From Methylobacterium pseudosasicola (GTDB lineage: Bacteria; Pseudomonadota; Alphaproteobacteria; Rhizobiales; Beijerinckiaceae): DNA of 64,000 nt. Below are positions 1 through 7,218 of this stretch, piece after piece. Location: positions 62,001-126,000 of the forward strand of contig NZ_FOTK01000010.1 in assembly GCF_900114535.1 (NCBI RefSeq), written 5' to 3'. Below the pieces are notes generated by a model that was not told the DNA's origin, ran no database searches, and saw only the letters and a program-made list of their open reading frames with translations. The translations under genes were made by a program, and so were the position numbers. Numbering within the stretch: position 1 is the first letter of the stretch; every line of letters begins with the position of its first letter.

Positions 1-373
1 TGGCGGGGTCGACGGCTTTCAGCTCGACCAACGCGGCGTCGCCGCTGCCCGCCACCGCCATGGCCCGCAGGGATGCCACGGCATCGACCTTTCCTTCACG
101 CGACAGGGCCTGCCGCTCGGCCTCGGTCGCCTCGCGGTTGATTAGGTTGTAGGCGAGATCGCCCCCGAGTATGCGCCGCCCCTCCCGGCCGAGGCCGTCG
201 GAGAGCGAGCGCGAGATCGACGCCACCCCGGCGATCGCCGCGACGCCGAGCGCGATGCAGGCGAGGAACACCCCGAAGCCGGACAGGCCGGCGCGCAATT
301 CGCGAACCGCCAGGCGCAGAGTGAGCGGGATACGGCGGGGGGAAGGTTCGGGGCGGGTGACCGTGCCGTGCAT
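1..373 (-). CDS. ABC transporter permease, YbbP/FtsX type (partial, C-terminus outside window)
   Basis: About 124 N-terminal residues are visible and the gene runs off the left edge. The protein starts MHGTVTRPEPSPRR, then has a hydrophobic segment (GFGVFLACIALGVAAIAGV) at about residues 30-50, followed by SISRSLSDGLGREGRRILGGDL. This arrangement is typical of the first transmembrane helix and start of the periplasmic domain of YbbP-like lipoprotein/lipid exporter permeases. Its ATG overlaps the stop of the upstream ATPase gene by one base (TGATG), so the two are translationally coupled. Together with the divergent TesA-like esterase this matches the ybbA-ybbP/tesA arrangement known from other proteobacteria. 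The transported substrate is not evident. Confidence 0.85.
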   Translation of the reverse strand, partial: MHGTVTRPEPSPRRIPLTLRLAVRELRAGLSGFGVFLACIALGVAAIAGVASISRSLSDGLGREGRRILGGDLAYNLINREATEAERQALSREGKVDAVASLRAMAVAGSGDAALVELKAVDPA

Positions 374-1146
374 CAGGCGCTCACCGCCTCCTCGATCCGG
401 CCCGAGCGCAGGCGCACGGTGCGGTCGCACAGGCGGGCGAGGCCGTTGTCGTGGGTGACCAGCACCAAGGTCGCGCCGCGGTCGCGCTTCAGCCGGAACA
501 GCAGGTCTACGATCTGCCGGCCGGTGGCTTCGTCGAGATTGCCGGTGGGCTCGTCGGCCACCAGGATCGCTGGATCCGGGGCGACCGCCCGGGCGATGGC
601 GACGCGCTGCTGCTCGCCCCCCGAGAGCTGCGCCGGATAATGGTGTAGCCGGTGCCCGAGGCCGACCGCCTCCAGCTCGGCGCGGGCCCGCTCCAGGGCG
701 CCGGGCCGGTCGGCGAGTTCCAGCGGCAGCGCGACGTTTTCCAGCGCCGTCATGGTCGGGACCAGGTGGAAGGCCTGGAACACGATGCCGATGCGCCGGC
801 CCCGGAAGCGGGCGAGCGCGTCCTCGTCGAGGCGTGCGAGGTCGGTATCCTCGATCACGACGCCGCCGGAATCCGGCCGCTCCAGACCGGCCATCACCAT
901 TAGCAGGGTCGATTTGCCCGAGCCCGAGGGGCCGACCAGCCCCACCGCCTCGCCACGATCGACGCTGAGCGAAATGCCGCGCAGGACGTGCACCCTTGCG
1001 GCGCCGCGGCCGAGGCTGAGATCGATGTCGGACAACGCGATCGCCGGCTCGCGCAGCACCTTGCCGTGGCTCACGAGGCGGCCGATCTGTGGGCGATGAC
1101 GAGCATGGCGCGCGAGGTCCTGACTTGGCTTCGAACTTGGCTGCAC
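373..1146 (-). CDS. ABC transporter ATP-binding protein, YbbA/LolD type
   Basis: The 257-residue ATPase powers the adjacent permease. It has a Walker A motif GPSGSGKST, the signature LSGGEQQRVAIARA, Walker B ILVADEPTGNLD and a switch His in LVLVTHDN. The GNLDEATG after Walker B is typical of the LolD/MacB/YbbA subfamily that extracts lipids or lipoproteins from the inner membrane. The first 24 residues (MQPSSKPSQDLARHARHRPQ...) are not family-like. A GTG at 1074 (VSHGKVLREPA) is a reasonable alternative start that would leave a more normal gap to the divergent esterase gene. Confidence 0.93.
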   Translation of the reverse strand: MQPSSKPSQDLARHARHRPQIGRLVSHGKVLREPAIALSDIDLSLGRGAARVHVLRGISLSVDRGEAVGLVGPSGSGKSTLLMVMAGLERPDSGGVVIEDTDLARLDEDALARFRGRRIGIVFQAFHLVPTMTALENVALPLELADRPGALERARAELEAVGLGHRLHHYPAQLSGGEQQRVAIARAVAPDPAILVADEPTGNLDEATGRQIVDLLFRLKRDRGATLVLVTHDNGLARLCDRTVRLRSGRIEEAVSA

Positions 1147-1167
1147 GGGCCGTTAGTGCACCGCGAT

Positions 1168-1863
1168 ATGGGGGGCGCATTGGGGCCGCGCCATGACGGC
1201 GCCCGCCGCGCCCGGCGGGTCGCCCTGTTTGTCGCAGCGCTAGCGGGTCTGGTGTTCCCTTTCATGACAGTTAGTCACGCGGCGCCCGGCGGGCCGATCA
1301 AGCTCGTCGCGCTGGGCGACAGCCTCACGGCGGGCTACCGCCTGCCGTCGGATGCGGCCTTCCCGACCGTGCTGGAGCGCCTGCTCAAGGCCAAGGGCGC
1401 GGACGTGACGGTGGCCAATGCCGGGGTTTCCGGCGACACCGCCACGGGCGGGCTCGACCGGGTCGACTGGTCGGTGCCGGATGGGACCGCTGGGGTCATC
1501 CTCGAACTCGGCGCCAACGACATGCTGCGCGGCACCGACCCGAAGGTCACCGAAGGGGCGCTCGCGGCGATCATCGAGCGGCTCAAGGCCCGCGGCATCC
1601 CGGTGCTGCTCGCCGGCATGCAGGCCGCCCCCAATCTCGGGCCGGACTACAAGGCGCGGTTCGACGCGATCTTCCCGAATCTCGCCAAGCGCTACGACCT
1701 GATCCTCTACCCGTTCTTCCTCGACGGGATCATCGGCGACCGGGCCCAGCATCTCGATGACGGGCTGCACCCAAACGCCCGGGGGGTCGAGACCATCGCG
1801 ACCCAGATCCTCCCCACGGTCGAGACGTTTTTGGGGGGCCTCCGGCAGGGGGCGTCGCGCTGA
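1168..1863 (+). CDS. Arylesterase / lysophospholipase L1-like SGNH hydrolase (TesA family)
   Basis: This is a secreted SGNH-fold ester hydrolase of about 231 residues. An N-terminal hydrophobic stretch (VALFVAALAGLVFPFM...SHA) looks like a signal peptide. The four SGNH blocks are visible: GDSLTAGY (nucleophile Ser), the Gly in NAGVSGDT, GANDMLRG, and DGLHPN with the catalytic Asp and His. An in-frame ATG at 1096 would overlap the start of the divergent ATPase gene, so the ATG at 1168 is preferred. The stop overlaps the start of thpR (TGATG). TesA-like enzymes hydrolyse acyl-CoA, aryl esters or lysophospholipids in the periplasm; the physiological substrate here is unknown. Confidence 0.88.
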   Translation: MGGALGPRHDGARRARRVALFVAALAGLVFPFMTVSHAAPGGPIKLVALGDSLTAGYRLPSDAAFPTVLERLLKAKGADVTVANAGVSGDTATGGLDRVDWSVPDGTAGVILELGANDMLRGTDPKVTEGALAAIIERLKARGIPVLLAGMQAAPNLGPDYKARFDAIFPNLAKRYDLILYPFFLDGIIGDRAQHLDDGLHPNARGVETIATQILPTVETFLGGLRQGASR

Positions 1864-2402
1864 TGCCGCGGCTGTTCACCGGGCTCGCCGTGCCGGCCGA
1901 GGTCGCGGACGCGCTGCGGATCTACAGGGGCGGCCTGCCGGGGGCGCGCTGGATCGAGCCCGGCGACTATCACGTCACCCTGCGATTCCTCGGCGATGTC
2001 GCGGTGCCGGTCGCGGAGGACGTGCTGGAGGCGATGGCCGAGATGCGCGCGCGCGCCGCCCTCACGGTGACGCTCGACGGGCTCGGCATCTTCGGCGGCG
2101 ACCGGCCGCGGGCGCTCTACGCCTCGGTGGTGCCGAGCCCGGAGCTGATCGATCTCCAGGCCGAGCAGGAGCGGCTGGTGCGCCGGGCGGGCGTCGAGCC
2201 GGAGCGCCGAAAATTCACCCCGCACGTCACTTTGGCCCGCCTCAAGCGCGAGGCCAGCCCGGAGGCGGTGGCGATGTACCTCTCGCAAGGGCCGGCCTTC
2301 GCGCCACTTTCTTTCGTGGTCGATCGGGTGACGATGTTCTCGGCGAAGGAGTCCACCGGCGGCGGGCCGTATGTGGCGGAGGCGGAGTTGCCGTTCGTGT
2401 GA
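1863..2402 (+). CDS. thpR: RNA 2',3'-cyclic phosphodiesterase (2H phosphoesterase, LigT/ThpR family)
   Basis: A 179-residue cytoplasmic 2H-superfamily phosphoesterase. Both catalytic HxTx motifs are present, HVTL at about residues 37-40 and HVTL at about 121-124, and the overall length is normal. Family members hydrolyse 2',3'-cyclic phosphate RNA ends and can act as RNA ligases in vitro. The ATG overlaps the stop codon of the upstream esterase by one base, so the two genes form a coupled pair although their functions look unrelated. It converges with coaA, with only 4 bp between the two stop codons. Confidence 0.9.
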   Translation: MPRLFTGLAVPAEVADALRIYRGGLPGARWIEPGDYHVTLRFLGDVAVPVAEDVLEAMAEMRARAALTVTLDGLGIFGGDRPRALYASVVPSPELIDLQAEQERLVRRAGVEPERRKFTPHVTLARLKREASPEAVAMYLSQGPAFAPLSFVVDRVTMFSAKESTGGGPYVAEAELPFV

Positions 2403-2406
2403 GGTG

Positions 2407-3396
2407 TTACAGCCGCCGCAGCGCCACGCTCTCGATCCTGTGGCTCGCGCCTTTGGTGAGGATCAAGCTCGCCCGCTGGCGGGTGGGCAGAATATTCTCG
2501 CGCAGGTTCGGCAGGTTGATCGTCGTCCAGAGCCGGTCGGCGATGTCCAGGGCCTCGCGCTCGGGCACCTCGGCGTATTTCCGGAAGTAGGAGCGCGGGT
2601 CGCGGAATGCGGTCTGGCGCAGGCGCATGAACCGGGTGACGTACCAGCGGTGCAGGTCGTCCTCGTGGCCGTCGAGATAGATCGAGAAGTCGAAGAAGTC
2701 GGAGACGAACGGGATCGCGGTGCCGTCCCGCGGCAGGCGGGCGGGCTGGAGCACGTTCAGGCCCTCGACGATCAGGATGTCGGGGCTCTCCACCACCCGT
2801 TCCTCCCCGGGCACCCGGTCGTAGACGAGGTGCGAGTAGAGCGGCGCGGTCACCCGCTTGTGGCCGGCCTTCACGTCGTGGAGGAAGCGCAGCAGCGCGG
2901 CGGTGTCGTAGCTCTCCGGAAAACCCTTGCGCTCCATGATGCCGTTGGCGGTCAGCTCGGCATTGGGCAGCAGGAACCCGTCGGTGGTGACGAGGTCGAC
3001 CTTCGGGGTATTGGGCCAGCGGGCCAGCAGGGCGGCCAGGATCCGGGCGGTGGTCGACTTGCCCACCGCCACCGAGCCGGCCAGCCCGATGATATAGGGG
3101 GCCTTGGTCTCGCGCTCGGCCAGCAGGAAGCGCTGCGTCGCCTTGAACAGGCCTTGCGTCGCCGCGACGTAGAGCGACAGCAACCGCGACAGCGGCAGGT
3201 AGATCGCCACCACTTCCTCGACCGAGATCGGGTCGTTGATCGATTGCAGCCGCTCGATATCCTCGGCTTTGAGCGTCAGCGGCGTGTCGGCGCGCAGCTG
3301 CGCCCATTCCTCGCGGCTGAAGCGGCGATAGGGCGAGAGCCGATCCGATGCGTCGAGGATCGCCTCGACCGAGCCCGGCAGCGCGGCCGCGTTCAC
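2407..3396 (-). CDS. coaA: Type I pantothenate kinase
   Basis: Phosphorylates pantothenate in the first step of coenzyme A biosynthesis. The 329-residue protein has the P-loop GSVAVGKST at about residues 107-115, [12 protein letters not shown], and the conserved RKGFPESYD and [10 protein letters not shown] regions of the prokaryotic type I enzyme. The open frame extends upstream to 3822, but that part is the shadow of hisE. The GTG at 3396 sits in a GTGA overlap with the hisE stop codon and gives the family's usual N-terminus. The hisE-coaA coupling is common in Alphaproteobacteria. Confidence 0.95.
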   Translation of the reverse strand: MNAAALPGSVEAILDASDRLSPYRRFSREEWAQLRADTPLTLKAEDIERLQSINDPISVEEVVAIYLPLSRLLSLYVAATQGLFKATQRFLLAERETKAPYIIGLAGSVAVGKSTTARILAALLARWPNTPKVDLVTTDGFLLPNAELTANGIMERKGFPESYDTAALLRFLHDVKAGHKRVTAPLYSHLVYDRVPGEERVVESPDILIVEGLNVLQPARLPRDGTAIPFVSDFFDFSIYLDGHEDDLHRWYVTRFMRLRQTAFRDPRSYFRKYAEVPEREALDIADRLWTTINLPNLRENILPTRQRASLILTKGASHRIESVALRRL

Positions 3397-3716
3397 GCGT
3401 GGCGCCTCGCGGCCTTCTCGGCGATCCCGCTCTGCGCGGTGCGGCGCTCCAGCTCCGCCATGACGGCATCGAGCTCGACGCCTCCGGCCCGGAGCAGCAC
3501 CACGAGGTGGTAGAGCACGTCCGCGGCCTCGTTGCGCAGGCCGGTCTTGTCGCCCTGCACCGCCGCGATGGCGGCTTCCACGGCCTCCTCGCCGAGCTTC
3601 TTTGCCGCTTCGGCGGGGCCTTTGGACAGGAGCTTGGCCGTGTAGGAGGTCTCCGGATCGGTTCCGGCGCGGCTCGCGACGAGCTTGGCGAGGTCGGCGA
3701 GCGTGTAGGCGGTCAT
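3393..3716 (-). CDS. hisE: Phosphoribosyl-ATP pyrophosphatase
   Basis: Catalyses the second step of histidine biosynthesis, hydrolysing phosphoribosyl-ATP to phosphoribosyl-AMP. The 107-residue all-alpha MazG-like fold shows [25 protein letters not shown], which carries the metal-binding Glu residues, followed by [14 protein letters not shown] with EAAD. It is the monofunctional form, not fused to hisI. It is translated just ahead of coaA with a 4-bp stop/start overlap. Other his genes are not in the window. Confidence 0.95.
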   Translation of the reverse strand: MTAYTLADLAKLVASRAGTDPETSYTAKLLSKGPAEAAKKLGEEAVEAAIAAVQGDKTGLRNEAADVLYHLVVLLRAGGVELDAVMAELERRTAQSGIAEKAARRHA

Positions 3717-3872
3717 GAAGCGATCTGCATGTGAGGTCGGCCTTAAGGGTTCGGCCGAGGCCGTATTCGGCAGGAAACTGCGCTACGGCCGCCCCGCGGG
3801 CAAGCCGCCGGGATGAAAGCATCCCCGCTTTGTCCGACTTAAGCTTGAATTCAATCGGTTCGGATGGCGGTC

Positions 3873-4820
3873 TCAGCCGTTCGGCAGGTGCCGGGCCAGC
3901 GCTTCGAGCACGGCCATGCGCACGGCCACCCCCATCTCGACCTGCTCGCGGATCAGCGATTGCGCGCCGTCGGCGATCTCGGAAGAAATCTCGACGCCGC
4001 GATTCATCGGGCCGGGATGCATCACCAGGGCGTCGGGCTTGGCCAGCGCCAGCTTTTCACCATCGAGGCCGAAATACCGAAAATACTCCTTCACAGAGGG
4101 CACGAACGAGCCGTTCATGCGCTCGCGCTGGAGGCGCAGCATCATCACGATATCGCAGCCGTCCAGGCCCTTGCGCATGTCCGTAAAGGTCTCGACGCCG
4201 AAGCGCCCGATCCCGGCGGGCAGCAGGGTCGAGGGCGCGATCAGGCGCACCCGCGCGCCCATCGCCTGCAGCAGAATGATGTTCGAGCGTGCCACCCGCG
4301 AATGCAGGACGTCGCCGCAGATCGCGACCTGAAGCCCTTCGATCCGGCCTTTGTTGCGGCGGATCGTCAGCGCGTCGAGGAGCGCCTGGGTCGGGTGCTC
4401 GTGGGCGCCGTCGCCGGCATTGACCACGGCGCAATCGACCTTGCGAGCCAGCAGATGCACCGCGCCGGCCGATTCGTGGCGCACCACGATGATGTCCGGC
4501 CGCATCGCGTTGAGCGTCGCGGCGGTGTCGATCAGGGTCTCGCCCTTTTTCACCGAGGAGGACGCCACCGACATGTTCATCACGTCGGCGCCGAGTCGCT
4601 TGCCGGCGAGCTCGAAGGAGGATTGCGTCCGGGTCGAGGGCTCGAAGAACAGGTTGATCTGGGTGCGGCCCCGGAGCGTCGTGCGCTTCTTCTCGACCTG
4701 CCGGGAGATGTCGACGGCGGCATCGGCCGCGTCGAGCAGCACCTCGATGTCGGGCCGGGTCAGCCCCTCGATGCCGAGGAGGTGCCGGTGCGGGAAGGCC
4801 GGGGGCGCGGGGCTCGTCAT
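3873..4820 (-). CDS. pyrB: Aspartate carbamoyltransferase catalytic subunit
   Basis: Condenses carbamoyl phosphate and aspartate in pyrimidine biosynthesis. The 315-residue protein has the carbamoyl-phosphate loop [12 protein letters not shown] at about 58-69, VVRHESAGA, the [14 protein letters not shown] segment and the [11 protein letters not shown] motif near the C-terminus. Usually pyrC follows pyrB, but here the downstream side (3717-3872) holds no gene and hisE-coaA follow in the same direction. The upstream divergent gene encodes a cytochrome, so pyrB probably has its own promoter in 4821-4948. Confidence 0.95.
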   Translation of the reverse strand: MTSPAPPAFPHRHLLGIEGLTRPDIEVLLDAADAAVDISRQVEKKRTTLRGRTQINLFFEPSTRTQSSFELAGKRLGADVMNMSVASSSVKKGETLIDTAATLNAMRPDIIVVRHESAGAVHLLARKVDCAVVNAGDGAHEHPTQALLDALTIRRNKGRIEGLQVAICGDVLHSRVARSNIILLQAMGARVRLIAPSTLLPAGIGRFGVETFTDMRKGLDGCDIVMMLRLQRERMNGSFVPSVKEYFRYFGLDGEKLALAKPDALVMHPGPMNRGVEISSEIADGAQSLIREQVEMGVAVRMAVLEALARHLPNG

Positions 4821-4948
4821 GATGAGACCGGGGTGTAGGTCCGGCTCGCCGTCCCGGCAAGGCGCGGGCGCCCCTGCGGCCTTTTTTCATCGGTTGGTAA
4901 CTTGCGCGGCTGCGCCACGTATCAGCCGGATCCGCACAGCCACGACCC

Positions 4949-5857
4949 TTGCGAGACGCACGCTTGAGTACCGAAAGCTTGAGAGACGAAGCCTTGGACG
5001 CGACCCCCGCGCGCGAAGCGCCCGAGACCGTCGACGCCACGGGGCGCCGCTGGTTCTACCGCCACCCGGCGGTGATCCGGCTGGCCCATTGGATCAACGC
5101 CGCGGTGCTGCTGGTGCTGCTGATGAGCGGCCTGCAGATCTTCAACGCTCACCCGGCTCTCTACTGGGGGGCGGTCTCGACCTTCGACGATCCGGCTCTG
5201 GCGATCACCAGCGAGCAGGGGCGCGACGGCACCAATCGCGGCGTCGTGACAATCGGGTCGCACAGCTTCGACACCACCGGGGTGCTGGGCCTGTCCCGGG
5301 AGGGCAACACCGCCGTGGACCGAGCCTTCCCGTCCTGGGCGACCCTCCCGGCGGATCAGGACCTCACGACGGGGCGGCGCTGGCATTTTCTGTTCGCGTG
5401 GTTCCTCGTGCTGAACGGCGCGGTCTATCTCCTCTACGGGCTGTTCAGCGGCCAGCTGCGCCGGCGCCTGATCCCGGACGGGGACCAGATCCGCGACTTC
5501 GGCGGCTCCGTGAAGGAGCACCTGCTGCTGCGCTTCCCCGAGGGCGAGGAGGCCAAGCGCTATAACGTCATCCAGAAGCTCACCTATTTCGTGGTGGTGC
5601 TGGTCCTGCTGCCAGCGATGGTCCTGGCCGGGCTCGCCATGTCCCCCGGGGTCGATGCGGCCTGGCACTGGCTGCCGGAGCTGTTCGGCGGCCGGCAATC
5701 GGCCCGCACCATCCACTTCATCGCCGCCGGGCTGCTGGTGCTGTTCGTGGTCGTCCACGTGGTGCTCGTGCTGGTCTCCGGCTTCGTCAACAACATGCGC
5801 GGAATGCTCACCGGCTGGTTCAGCCTCGGCCGTCCCGAGAAGGAGACCGCGCGATGA
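4949..5857 (+). CDS. Cytochrome b561-type membrane protein (cytochrome b/b6 domain), partner of a molybdopterin oxidoreductase
   Basis: A protein of about 302 residues with at least four membrane segments: AHWINAAVLLVLLMSGLQIF, HFLFAWFLVLNGAVYLLYGL, TYFVVVLVLLPAMVLAGLAM and HFIAAGLLVLFVVVHVVLVL. His residues at the helix ends (AHW, WHFLF, HFI, VVHVV) are suitable haem b ligands. It probably transfers electrons between the quinone pool and the exported Mo enzyme encoded next, to which it is coupled by an ATGA overlap. No ATG lies near the N-terminus; TTG at 4949 is used, and TTG at 4964 is equally possible. Bacterial cytochrome b561/Ni-hydrogenase b-type family is the best family guess. Confidence 0.85.
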   Translation: MRDARLSTESLRDEALDATPAREAPETVDATGRRWFYRHPAVIRLAHWINAAVLLVLLMSGLQIFNAHPALYWGAVSTFDDPALAITSEQGRDGTNRGVVTIGSHSFDTTGVLGLSREGNTAVDRAFPSWATLPADQDLTTGRRWHFLFAWFLVLNGAVYLLYGLFSGQLRRRLIPDGDQIRDFGGSVKEHLLLRFPEGEEAKRYNVIQKLTYFVVVLVLLPAMVLAGLAMSPGVDAAWHWLPELFGGRQSARTIHFIAAGLLVLFVVVHVVLVLVSGFVNNMRGMLTGWFSLGRPEKETAR

Positions 5858-6804
5858 TCCTGCACCGCCGCAAGCTGCTCACCGCCGGCGCCGGCCTCGC
5901 CGGAACCGCCCTGCTCGGCGGTTGCGACCGCTTCGCCGGGACGGAGACCGGGCGCCGGACCCTCAAGGTCGGCGAGGACGCGAACCTGTTCGTCCAGCGC
6001 CTGCTGATGTCGCCCGCGACCCTGGCCCGGGAATATCCGGCCGCGATGATCTCACCCTGGTTCAAGCCGAACGGCACCATCGACCCGCCGGACCGCGATT
6101 TCCGCGCCCTGGCGGCGAAGAAGTTTTCGGAGTTCAAGCTGACGATCGACGGGCTGGTGCAGAAGCCTCTGTCCCTCAGCCTGGCTGATCTGCGGGCTTT
6201 GCCCGGTCGCACCCAGGTGACCCGCCACGATTGCGTCGAGGGCTGGAGCTGCATCGGGCAATGGTCCGGCGTCCCGCTCGCCGAGCTCTTGACCCGGGCC
6301 GGGCTGAAGCCGCAGGCGCGCTACGCCGTGTTCCACTGCGCCGACACGCTGGAATATGCCGGCGGCGGCCTCGAAGGCGGCGACGGCGCCTCCTTGTGGC
6401 GGCCCGAACATCCGGGCTCGGTCCGCGACGGCTATATCCAGCTCGCCGCCGCCGAGGATTGGGGCGGCGCGCCGACCGCCACCGACGCGCCCAAGGACGA
6501 TTGGGGCCAGGGCGCACCGGAGCCGGAGGCGCCCGAGGATAAGCGCACGCCGATCCGCTATTACGAGAGCATCGACCTGTTCGACGCCTTCAACCCGCAG
6601 ACGATCCTCGCCTACGACCTCAACGGCAAGCCGCTGCCGGTCTCGAACGGCGCCCCCCTGCGCCTGCGCGTGGAGCGCCAGCTCGGCTACAAGCAGGCCA
6701 AATACGTGATGCGGGTCGAACTGGTGGAGTCGCTGTCGGGCTTCGGACAGGGCGGCGGCGGCTACTGGGAAGATCGCGGCTACGAGTGGTACGCGGGGAT
6801 CTGA
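5854..6804 (+). CDS. Molybdopterin-dependent oxidoreductase, sulfite-oxidase fold, Tat-exported lipoprotein candidate
   Basis: A 316-residue protein with an N-terminal twin-arginine-like signal (HRRKLLTAGAGLAGTALLGG) ending in a lipobox-like LGGC, so it may be a membrane-anchored periplasmic enzyme. The sulfite-oxidase/MsrP-type Mo-binding core is recognisable from RHDCVEGWSCIGQWSGVPL, where a Cys would ligate Mo. A low-complexity insert (APTATDAPKDDWGQGAPEPE) interrupts the domain at about 206-230. Translation is coupled to the cytochrome b gene by an ATGA overlap, suggesting a two-component respiratory or repair oxidoreductase like MsrPQ in concept. The substrate cannot be inferred. Confidence 0.88.
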   Translation: MILHRRKLLTAGAGLAGTALLGGCDRFAGTETGRRTLKVGEDANLFVQRLLMSPATLAREYPAAMISPWFKPNGTIDPPDRDFRALAAKKFSEFKLTIDGLVQKPLSLSLADLRALPGRTQVTRHDCVEGWSCIGQWSGVPLAELLTRAGLKPQARYAVFHCADTLEYAGGGLEGGDGASLWRPEHPGSVRDGYIQLAAAEDWGGAPTATDAPKDDWGQGAPEPEAPEDKRTPIRYYESIDLFDAFNPQTILAYDLNGKPLPVSNGAPLRLRVERQLGYKQAKYVMRVELVESLSGFGQGGGGYWEDRGYEWYAGI

Positions 6805-6824
6805 TCCGGTCCAAAGACACACCA

Positions 6825-6918
6825 CCGTCATTGCGAGCGCAGCGAAGCAACCCAGCGTAGCGCGCGGTTGCAGAACGTAGCGTTTCCCTAGGTTGCTTCG
6901 CTGCGCTCGCAATGACGG
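6825..6918. repeat. Palindromic intergenic repeat with perfect 28-bp arms
   Basis: The arm CCGTCATTGCGAGCGCAGCG... (6825-6852) is exactly complementary to 6891-6918, with a 38-bp centre. The same element occurs at 12593-12684, and half of one arm is at 29785-29799. Short interspersed palindromes beginning GTCATTGCGAGCG are common in Methylobacterium and related genomes. It lies between the Mo oxidoreductase and topA. Confidence 0.9.
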
Positions 6919-7218
6919 CTTGGGGCGATCCGCCCAACCGTATGGGCCTGTGCTCAAACGTCCCGCCCGGCCTAGGTTGTGTGGCGGTTGGCCGGAACGC
7001 AACCGATCTCTATCGATTGGCTGTCATACGGATTCGCGCGTCGCATCCGAGGAGCCCCGAGCGACCTGGCCGGGACCTCCGCCATTTGACAACCCGCCGC
7101 CCGTAACCCACTTGTCCCCGGCGCGCGGCCCCGGCCCGACGGCGGGCACTCGTCCCACGCGAATTTCGAACAGAATTCGTCCGTCGCGCCCAGGCTCCGT
7201 CGAGGGGCAGAGGTCTGA
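6919..7218. other. Intergenic region upstream of topA
   Basis: Three hundred bases without a convincing gene. It should carry the topA promoter. No clear consensus promoter, riboswitch or hairpin was recognised. Short open frames here overlap the palindromic repeat or have unnatural composition and are not called. Confidence 0.5.
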
